A stretch of DNA of 64,000 nt, from the NCBI GenBank assembly GCA_029263315.1, contig JAJCXR010000049.1, positions 62,001-126,000 of the forward strand. The letters are read 5' to 3'. Origin of the DNA: Acidobacteriota bacterium. Lineage in GTDB: Bacteria; Acidobacteriota; Thermoanaerobaculia; Multivoradales; J023. The notes beneath the pieces were generated by a model. The model ran no database searches. It saw nothing but the letters and a program-made list of their open reading frames with translations, and was not told where the DNA came from. A program made the position numbers and the translations under genes. Positions 58,306-64,000 of the stretch are shown piece after piece; the stretch's first letter is position 1; each line of letters opens with the position of its first letter.

Positions 58306-59367
58306 TCAATACCTCGTGACCAGCTGGATGCGTCGCAACTCGTCGAGAGTGCGGGCACCGGCACAGAACATGGCGATCCGCAACTCGCGGACGGTCTGCT
58401 GAATCTTCTCGTAGACGGCCTCCGCCGATTCGACGGCGGGGCCCAGGAAAGGTTGGGCCAAACCCACCACATGGGCCCCCATGGCAATGGCCTTGGCAAC
58501 ATCGACACCGTTGCGAACTCCGCCGCTGCCGATCACCGTGACGTCCTCGAGGGCGGCCAACTGGCCGATCGAGTCCGGCGTCGGTACGCCCCAACCGGCG
58601 AACAGCTCGCCCAAAGGTACTTCGTCGGCCCGGGCCGCTTCGATGCGAGCCCAGCTGGTACCGCCGAGACCGGCGCTGTCGAGGATGCGCACCCCGGCGT
58701 CCAGCAGGCGTTGGGCCGTCTTGCCGGACAAACCACAGCCGATCTCCTTGACGATCACCGGCACGCTGAGCCCTTCGACCACCTCGGCAATTCGGGGCAG
58801 CAAATCCGCGAAATTGCACTGTCCTTCCGGCTGCAACGCCTCCTGCAGCGGATTGAGATGCAGGGCCAAGGCATCGGCACCGATCATGTCCACCGCCCGC
58901 TGACAGTGCTCGACGGTGAAACCGTAGTTCAGCTGCACGGCCCCCAAATTGCCCAACAGGGGCGCCGTCGGCGCATGGCGACGCACCACGAAGCTGGCAG
59001 CGGTGGTGGGATCTTCCAGAGCCTTGCGCTGCGAGCCGACCCCGAGGGCGATGCCCGAGCGCTCCGCCGCTTCCGCCAAGTGGCGATTGATCGAGGTGGC
59101 GCTGCCGGTGCCGCCGGTCATGCACGACACCAACAAGGGTGCCGCCAAGGTTTTGCCCAAGAACGGAACCGTCAAGTCGAGGCTCCCGTAGTCGAGCTCC
59201 GGCAGGGCCTCGTGCACGAAGGCGTAGCGGTCGAAGAAGCGACTCTCCGATTGCATGCGCCGATCGAGGGAGAGCTCAATGTGCTCGAGCTTTCGATCAC
59301 GTTCTTCTTCGGCCATTGGAGCTTCGACCCTCGGTTCTTCTTCGACCCTTGGTGCTGTCGGGCTCAT
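58306..59367 (-). CDS. fni: Type 2 isopentenyl-diphosphate delta-isomerase
   Basis: A 353-residue FMN-dependent isomerase converting isopentenyl and dimethylallyl diphosphate. Motifs: DRKLEHIELSLDRRM, LLVSCMTGGTGSATSINRHL, GVGSQRKALED, HLNPLQEALQPEGQ, VIVKEIGCGLSG and VTVIGSGGVRNGVDVAKAIA (FMN phosphate site). I list ATG 59367 as the start; an internal Met at 59316 (MAEEERDRK) is a plausible shorter start, since family proteins usually begin near that motif. First gene of the mevalonate operon. Confidence 0.93.
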   Translation of the reverse strand: MSPTAPRVEEEPRVEAPMAEEERDRKLEHIELSLDRRMQSESRFFDRYAFVHEALPELDYGSLDLTVPFLGKTLAAPLLVSCMTGGTGSATSINRHLAEAAERSGIALGVGSQRKALEDPTTAASFVVRRHAPTAPLLGNLGAVQLNYGFTVEHCQRAVDMIGADALALHLNPLQEALQPEGQCNFADLLPRIAEVVEGLSVPVIVKEIGCGLSGKTAQRLLDAGVRILDSAGLGGTSWARIEAARADEVPLGELFAGWGVPTPDSIGQLAALEDVTVIGSGGVRNGVDVAKAIAMGAHVVGLAQPFLGPAVESAEAVYEKIQQTVRELRIAMFCAGARTLDELRRIQLVTRY

Positions 59368-59443
59368 GTCAGTGCTGCCCCCTGGGAGGCGGCGTGATGT
59401 CGCCGGGTGATCTCTCCCACGGAGGCTGCTACGTCGAGGCAGC

Positions 59444-60214
59444 TCACAGCGAGGTATCGAGCAAGTGCTGAATTTTTTCCCGATAGCTGCGGCTCAAGGT
59501 CAAGCGCTGACCGCTCTTGAGCACCACCAGATAGTCGCCATGGAACTGCTGCTGCAACTCACGGATGCGCTCGATGTTGACGATGGTCGAGCGGTGAATG
59601 CGGATGAATTGGCTGTCATCGAGGCGCTCTTCGAGCCGACTCATGGTCTCCCGCAGCATGTGGGATTCACCGTTGGCGTGCAGCCGCACATAGTTGCCCG
59701 CCGCATCCACCCAATCGAGGTCGGAAATCTTGATGAAGATGACGCGACCGGAGGTCTTGACCACCAAGCGGTCGGGATGGCGGGACCGACGGGACGCCAC
59801 CTCGGCGAGCAACGACTGGAGCTGATCCTTGACTTGATCCGTCTGCTGCCGCTGCCACTCCTCGCGGGCACGGTCCAGGGCTTTGCGAAAGCGCTCCCGA
59901 TCAAAGGGTTTCAACAGGTAGTCGACGGCGTGCACGTCGAAGGCCTTGATGGCATATTGATCGAAGGCGGTGGTGAAGATGACCGTCGGCAGGGCCAGCT
60001 CGTCCACCTGCTCGAGCACATCGAAGCCATCGAGCTCGGGCATCTGGATATCGAGAAACAGCAGATCGGGACGCTCGCGGTCGATGGTGGCCACCGCTTC
60101 GCGACCGTCACGACACTCGCCGATGATCTCGATGTCTTCTTCCCGCTCCAAAAAACCCCGCAGCTTTTCGCGGGCCAAGGGCTCGTCGTCGACGATGAGG
60201 GTACGAATCGGCAT
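59444..60214 (-). CDS. LytTR-family response regulator
   Basis: A 256-residue response regulator. The receiver (residues 1-120) has Asp9-Asp10, phospho-acceptor Asp55 in LLFLDIQMPELDG, and Lys in YLLKPFDRER. The LytTR DNA-binding domain follows (DRLVVKTSGRVIFIKISDLD, FIRIHRSTIVNIERIRELQ, LVVLKSGQRLTLSRSYREKI). GGAGA precedes the ATG. No LytS-type kinase lies next to it. An exact 11-base tandem repeat 116 bases upstream could be its own binding site, since LytTR proteins bind pairs of direct repeats. Confidence 0.93.
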   Translation of the reverse strand: MPIRTLIVDDEPLAREKLRGFLEREEDIEIIGECRDGREAVATIDRERPDLLFLDIQMPELDGFDVLEQVDELALPTVIFTTAFDQYAIKAFDVHAVDYLLKPFDRERFRKALDRAREEWQRQQTDQVKDQLQSLLAEVASRRSRHPDRLVVKTSGRVIFIKISDLDWVDAAGNYVRLHANGESHMLRETMSRLEERLDDSQFIRIHRSTIVNIERIRELQQQFHGDYLVVLKSGQRLTLSRSYREKIQHLLDTSL

Positions 60215-60329
60215 CAGATGGAATCTCCGTCGGGTTTCGGCGCCGACGCCAAGGGAGCCGGAAAGGGCTCGGGCGCCGTGGTGAGATTATCTCCGCTGAC
60301 CCCACCCGGACGGTGTCAGGATTCCCTCA

Positions 60330-60351
60330 GAAGTGTCACGGAAGTGTCACG
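60330..60351. promoter_or_regulatory. Exact 11-base tandem direct repeat, GAAGTGTCACG x2
   Basis: Two head-to-tail copies, one helical turn apart, lie in the 379-base gap 60215-60593 between the LytTR regulator and the cysteine-rich protein. LytTR regulators bind pairs of short direct repeats, so autoregulation is a reasonable guess. The rest of the gap holds the promoter described next and no gene. Confidence 0.4.
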
Positions 60352-60484
60352 CTCTGCCGTGAGCCATCACCGGGCCAGCCGATCGACCCGCATCGGAGGC
60401 ACAACACACCCCTTCGAAGGACACGGCATTCGGTAAGAGGTTTTGCGACTCACCCCGCCACACGCCCCATTCGGAACATTATGG

Positions 60485-60514
60485 TTGGCCATTGTCATGG
60501 ACCCGGCCTATATT
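60485..60514 (+). promoter_or_regulatory. Putative promoter and structured leader of the Cys-rich secreted protein
   Basis: TTGGCC at 60485-60490 and TATATT at 60509-60514 with 18 bases between. The leader up to ATG 60594 contains two possible hairpins, GAGGTC-CGT-GACCTC and TGGGCC-AGATGC-GGCCCA; the second ends just before the AAAGGAG ribosome binding site. Confidence 0.4.
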
Positions 60515-60593
60515 GATCGTACTTTGATCGACGGAGGTCCGTGACCTCGAACACTCACAGCGACTGGGCCAGATGCGGCCCAAAGGAGCACCC

Positions 60594-60920
60594 ATGACAC
60601 AGCGTTTGACATTCGCAAACCTCGTTCTTGCTGCCTGTACCCTCGCCCTGGTCATTGTTGGAGCCTCGTCCTTGGTCGCCACTGAAGTGGAGGTCGCTGC
60701 CGAGTCGGCGGTCAGCGTTTGCTCGCTGCCAACTGCCGAGTTGACGGCGGACCAAGTCACCTTCCCCATCACACCTGAATTCGCCACGGCGTCGAATTTC
60801 CTGCCGGGGCCCTTGGGAATCGGCTGCATCCCCGGTGGCACCTGCAACGCCGACTGGCAATGCGGCGGCCCGTCCCGGGGATACTGCAAGGCAGTGCCTG
60901 GCCACTGCGTTTGCCTGTAG
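60594..60920 (+). CDS. Small exported cysteine-rich protein (108 aa)
   Basis: Unrecognised. ATG 60594 follows AAAGGAG by five bases; a Met at 60573 in the same frame lacks a site. Residues 1-25 look like a signal peptide (FANLVLAACTLALVIVGASS). The middle is plain and Ala/Thr-rich. The last about 30 residues are Gly- and Cys-rich with a CIPGGTC, WQCGGPSRGYCK, HCVCL pattern: six cysteines in 28 residues suggest a disulfide-bonded module or small secreted effector. It stands alone between a LytTR regulator and a tautomerase on the other strand. Confidence 0.7.
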   Translation: MTQRLTFANLVLAACTLALVIVGASSLVATEVEVAAESAVSVCSLPTAELTADQVTFPITPEFATASNFLPGPLGIGCIPGGTCNADWQCGGPSRGYCKAVPGHCVCL

Positions 60921-60985
60921 CCTGAGCCTTTCTCCGACGGGCACCGCCTGGGTGCTCGTCGTGCAGCGACGTCGTGCAACAATCT

Positions 60986-61207
60986 TTACGCCTCGGATCC
61001 ACCGCCGACCGTCTTGCGACGTTTCCATTCATCGGTCAGCAGCCCCTCAAATCCCCAGTTCTCCTCAGCGATCTCCTGAATGACGATGTGAATGTGCTCC
61101 GGCTTCTTGCCCAGGTGGCGGACCAACGAGTCGGTGACGTCTTGGACGAGGGCCGCCTTCTGCCGACGTGACGCCCCTTGGGTGATCTGAACATTGACGT
61201 AAGGCAT
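60986..61207 (-). CDS. 4-oxalocrotonate tautomerase-family protein
   Basis: A 73-residue tautomerase. ATG 61207 with GAGGAG upstream places Pro directly after Met (MPYVNVQITQGASRRQK), as needed for the Pro1 catalytic base once Met is removed. KPEHIHIVIQEIAEENWGFEG follows the family pattern. It is slightly longer at the C terminus than the usual 62 residues. Enol-keto isomerisation of an aromatic breakdown product is the family activity; no degradation genes lie near. Divergent from the histidine kinase gene. Confidence 0.88.
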   Translation of the reverse strand: MPYVNVQITQGASRRQKAALVQDVTDSLVRHLGKKPEHIHIVIQEIAEENWGFEGLLTDEWKRRKTVGGGSEA

Positions 61208-61280
61208 TGCATCTCCTCTGACAAACCGTTGCGGTAGGATGCCCATGCGGTGACGGCACCGCTACTTTGAGGACCCTGCC

Positions 61281-62288
61281 ATGCTGCGACGCTTCAATAC
61301 TCCCGTTCTGGTCATCTACTTGATCTACCTGGCGGCCATTGCCATGACCACCGCCCTGCTGGTTTTCTGGGTATTGGTGGTGCAGCGTTTCAATACGGAA
61401 ATCAATCAGATGGTGTCACGGCTGGGGGTCGAGTGGAACGGCTTCCACTGGTTCATCCATTCCACCGGCGCCATCCTGTTTTTTCTCGTCATCGTCGCCA
61501 TCACCTATCTCCTGGGCATCACCCTCTCGGAGCGGCGTTACTCCCGCAAGCAAGAAGAGTTCCTTTCCAACATCACCCACGAGCTGAAGACGCCGGTGGC
61601 GGCGATTCAGCTCCACGGCCAGACCTTGCAACACGGGGATCTGACGGCCGAAGAGCAGCAGCGTTTCGTTTCGTTCATCCTCAGCGAGGCGAACCGTATC
61701 GGCGGCCTAGTGGACAATTTGCTGGAGGGTAGCCGGCTGGCGGCGGAGGGGGGACGGGAGCTGCAACCGGTGGCTCTCAGGGAGTTCTTCCGCGATTATC
61801 AGGAGGCGGCACGCAATCGTTTCGATCTGCGCCAAATCGACCTCACCTTCGAAATTCAATCCCGTTCCGTGGTGATGGCCACCACCGAGGCCCTACAACG
61901 GGTGATGGACAATCTCATCGACAACGCCCTACGCTTCACGGAGGCCGGCGGACGAGTGCTGTGCATGGTGCGGGACGGTCGGGGCTCGGCGGAGATCATC
62001 GTCTCGGATACGGGGGTCGGCATCCCCAAGGGTGAGCTGGCCAAGATCTTCGGCCGCTTCTACCGTCTGAGCCGCGAAATCGGCGGCCGACGTCGTGGCA
62101 CCGGCCTCGGGCTGTCCATCGTTCAGAGTTTGGTCAAAGAGATGGATGGCCACATCCGGGCCGTATCGTCCGAGAACCAACAGGGCACCCGCTTTGAGAT
62201 CCGCCTACCCCACGCCGAGTTGGACACCGACTCCGGGACCTCGGGCCCCGGCCCGGCCCAGCCCCGCCACCTCGACGGCCAGGGCTGA
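61281..62288 (+). CDS. Membrane sensor histidine kinase
   Basis: A 335-residue kinase with two membrane helices (LVIYLIYLAAIAMTTALLVF, ILFFLVIVAITYLLGITL) and a short loop between them. The H box is EEFLSNITHELKTPVAAIQL with phospho-acceptor His100; N box NLIDNALRFTEA, G1 VSDTGVGIP, F box FGRFYRL and G2 GTGLGLSIV. The extracytoplasmic loop is only about 25 residues, so sensing is probably within the membrane. The response regulator gene starts 13 bases after the stop. GAGGA lies upstream of the ATG. Confidence 0.92.
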   Translation: MLRRFNTPVLVIYLIYLAAIAMTTALLVFWVLVVQRFNTEINQMVSRLGVEWNGFHWFIHSTGAILFFLVIVAITYLLGITLSERRYSRKQEEFLSNITHELKTPVAAIQLHGQTLQHGDLTAEEQQRFVSFILSEANRIGGLVDNLLEGSRLAAEGGRELQPVALREFFRDYQEAARNRFDLRQIDLTFEIQSRSVVMATTEALQRVMDNLIDNALRFTEAGGRVLCMVRDGRGSAEIIVSDTGVGIPKGELAKIFGRFYRLSREIGGRRRGTGLGLSIVQSLVKEMDGHIRAVSSENQQGTRFEIRLPHAELDTDSGTSGPGPAQPRHLDGQG

Positions 62289-62301
62289 GGGCCAGAGCTC
62301 G

Positions 62302-63036
62302 ATGCAATCCAACGAGATCTCCGGCAGCCGTATTCTGGTGGTCGAGGACGAAGAGGCCATCGCCCAGGGGCTGCTCTTCAACCTAATGCGCAAAGGTTAT
62401 GCCGTCGAGCTGGCCGAGGACGGCGAAAGCGCCCTGACCATGGCCCGGGAGGGGGAGTACGACCTCATCGTCCTCGACGTGCAGCTACCCAAGCTGGACG
62501 GCTTCGGTGTTTGCCAACAACTGCGCCAGGAGGGCATCCTCACCGCCGTGCTCATCCTCACCGCACGGGACCAACCGGACGACATCGTCTACGGGCTCAA
62601 GACCGGCGCCGACGACTACATGGTCAAACCCTTCGACTTGGCGGAGTTCCTCGCCCGGGTGGAAGGGTTGCTACGCCGCATGCAGTGGGCCCGCCGCGGT
62701 GGCGACGGCGGTGAAGACAGCAAGGACTCCCCCGAGGGGCGCTTCGACTTCGGCGATTATTGGGTCGACTTCAAGACCTGGCAAGCTCAAACCCGCGATG
62801 GCATCGTCGAGCTATCCCGCAAAGAGCTGGCGGTGATGCAAATCTTCGCCGAGAAGCCCAATCAAGTGATCACCCGTCGCGAGCTTCTAGACAAGGTCTG
62901 GGAGCTCCCCAACCACCCCAACACTCGGGTGGTCGACAACGTCATCGTCGCCCTGCGCAAGTCCTTCGAAGAGAACGCCTGGACGCCGCGTCACATCCAC
63001 AATGTGCGGGGGGTGGGGTACCGCTTTGTTCCCTGA
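62302..63036 (+). CDS. OmpR-family response regulator
   Basis: A 244-residue partner of the preceding kinase. The receiver has acidic ILVVEDEEAI, phospho-acceptor Asp59 in DLIVLDVQLPKLDG and Lys in DDYMVKPFDLAEFLAR. A linker rich in Gly and Asp leads to a winged-helix DNA-binding domain (LSRKELAVMQIFAEKPNQVI, NTRVVDNVIVALRKSFEENA, HIHNVRGVGYRFV). Target genes unknown. Confidence 0.94.
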   Translation: MQSNEISGSRILVVEDEEAIAQGLLFNLMRKGYAVELAEDGESALTMAREGEYDLIVLDVQLPKLDGFGVCQQLRQEGILTAVLILTARDQPDDIVYGLKTGADDYMVKPFDLAEFLARVEGLLRRMQWARRGGDGGEDSKDSPEGRFDFGDYWVDFKTWQAQTRDGIVELSRKELAVMQIFAEKPNQVITRRELLDKVWELPNHPNTRVVDNVIVALRKSFEENAWTPRHIHNVRGVGYRFVP

Positions 63037-63073
63037 GCGTCACGTTGTGCCCTGAGCGTCACGCGACACGGAT

Positions 63074-64000
63074 TCAGTGAGGCCCCCCGGCATAATTCTT
63101 CTCACCGGCCTCGATGGCCAGCGGCAACATATTCTGGGGTGGCGCCAAGGGGCATGTGGCGAAGGGTGTAAAAGCGCAGGGTGGATTGTAGGCACGGTTG
63201 AAATCCACCACCACTTTACCCGTCTCGTCCGGCGCTTCGGTATAGAGGAAGCGGCCGCCACCGTAGGTGCTCTGGCCATTGGTTTGGTCGCCGAAGACGA
63301 GAAAAAACCCTCCATCGCTGCCGGTCAAGGTGTCGAGGCGGTGGATCGATCCGTCGAGATAGAATTCGAGGGCGGCCGGCGACTCCTCATGCACCGGTGG
63401 GCCGAGGACGTTGGGCACCGGAATCTGCTTCGGCGGATCATAGGGCAAGACGGTGGCGATGGCCCGCCAACGCAGGCTCGCATCGTAGTAGTCCAAACCC
63501 TGGAATTGACGGGCGGTTTCGGCCTCGGAATCCTTGATGCGGACGCCGAAACGCCCCTGCCGCTCGATGATGTGAAACTGCACGTTGCCGAGATCCACCA
63601 CCGTCGTGGCGGCGCTGGTGTCCGGCATCAGCTCACCGCCGCTGAAGGGCTCGTCCTCGACGATCACCGTCTCGCCCTCGGTCAGCTCGAGATGGACTTT
63701 GCCGTCCTGTAGCCGCAAAACTCCCAGGCGGGGGACCACCGAGGACGGCAGGACGACGCTGTTGGCGGCATCGCTACCCACCGGATTGTCCCCCTCCTCG
63801 AGCCAGTCGAGCCCCACCAGGCTGAGCCAGCCGTAGGGTCGGGTCAGGCCGTCGAGACGTTCTTGGCGCCAAGTCATCACCTCAGCCACCACTTGATCGT
63901 TGACTTGGGCTGTGGCTTCGTCCATCTCGGGCTGCTTCTTCGATCCCCCTTGACAGGCCACAAGCCACGGAGTCGTCAATAAGAGGGCAAGGGCAAGTCG
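63074..64000 (-). CDS. DUF1684 lipoprotein (start lies beyond the window)
   Basis: At least 309 residues; the open frame runs past base 64000. The frame reaching the edge encodes LALALLLTTPWLVAC followed by Gln-Gly-Gly, a signal peptide with lipobox LVAC, so the true start is outside and the mature protein is lipid-anchored. The DUF1684 body has PYGWLSLVGLDWLEEGDNPV, RWRAIATVLPYDPP, GDQTNGQSTYGGGRFLY and DFNRAYNPPCAFTPFATCPL, with C-terminal Cys pair. Function unknown; proteins of this group are common in Bacteroidetes, Acidobacteria and actinobacteria. Convergent with the response regulator gene. Confidence 0.85.
   Translation of the reverse strand, partial: RLALALLLTTPWLVACQGGSKKQPEMDEATAQVNDQVVAEVMTWRQERLDGLTRPYGWLSLVGLDWLEEGDNPVGSDAANSVVLPSSVVPRLGVLRLQDGKVHLELTEGETVIVEDEPFSGGELMPDTSAATTVVDLGNVQFHIIERQGRFGVRIKDSEAETARQFQGLDYYDASLRWRAIATVLPYDPPKQIPVPNVLGPPVHEESPAALEFYLDGSIHRLDTLTGSDGGFFLVFGDQTNGQSTYGGGRFLYTEAPDETGKVVVDFNRAYNPPCAFTPFATCPLAPPQNMLPLAIEAGEKNYAGGPH

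Noticed and set aside
58283..59125. N-terminal extension of the HMG-CoA reductase frame to 711 codons
   Set aside because: It is the shadow of fni; ATG 58282 has a ribosome site and gives normal length.

Overview
The window is one continuous stretch of GC-rich bacterial chromosome. It shows no rRNA, tRNA, CRISPR array, phage or complete insertion sequence. Gene content suggests a deep-branching Gram-negative heterotroph, perhaps an acidobacterium-like lineage (inference, low confidence). The evidence is two TonB receptors, several lipoprotein or secreted proteins, a GWxTD-type protein, a bacterial mevalonate operon and several enzymes of archaeal type. Many genes are coupled by ATGA or GTGA overlaps, and GTG and TTG starts are common.

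Layout. 1-6.5 kb: a TonB-receptor operon read on the minus strand, containing a previously overlooked 45-residue membrane protein and a kelch/PQQ double-propeller protein, preceded by a paired inverted-repeat operator. 6.7-14.6 kb: minus-strand housekeeping genes (sugar epimerase, FabH, GWxTD protein, FolE, a PTPS-III-like enzyme, an RlmD-like rRNA methyltransferase, an archaeal-type GAPDH homologue). On the plus strand within this block lies a short selenoprotein of the SelW family, with its in-frame UGA at 10386 and a SECIS-like hairpin. 14.7-23.8 kb: a DnaC-like loader, a SpoIID/SPOR lipoprotein, a fusion of 2-phosphoglycerate kinase with archaeal-type phosphoglycerate mutase, TPR and cyclic-nucleotide-binding proteins, and a lone CBM48 protein. 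24-35 kb: M29 aminopeptidase, MogA, an alcohol dehydrogenase-like oxidoreductase, Ada, a membrane TIR protein, an NCS1 permease, a large secreted protein and a PQQ-type sugar dehydrogenase.

36-45 kb: a minus-strand run with phosphopentomutase, thymidine phosphorylase and purine nucleoside phosphorylase (all translationally coupled), then a three-subunit molybdenum hydroxylase and an amidase. Together with the NCS1 permease this looks like nucleoside and N-heterocycle salvage or breakdown; MogA would serve molybdenum cofactor synthesis. 45-52 kb: acyl-CoA dehydrogenase, methylmalonyl-CoA epimerase, a glutaredoxin-thioredoxin reductase fusion, L-serine dehydratase, a TPR protein, a DtxR-type regulator and a UPF0173 hydrolase.

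52.7-59.4 kb: an isoprenoid operon (fni, HMG-CoA reductase, mevalonate kinase, a decarboxylase, isopentenyl phosphate kinase, a squalene/phytoene synthase). It has isopentenyl phosphate kinase but no phosphomevalonate kinase, which points to the alternative mevalonate route. A MITE-like element sits just in front of the mevalonate kinase; a shorter copy lies at 36 kb. 59.4-64 kb: a LytTR regulator, a small cysteine-rich secreted protein, a tautomerase, a two-component pair and the start of a DUF1684 lipoprotein.
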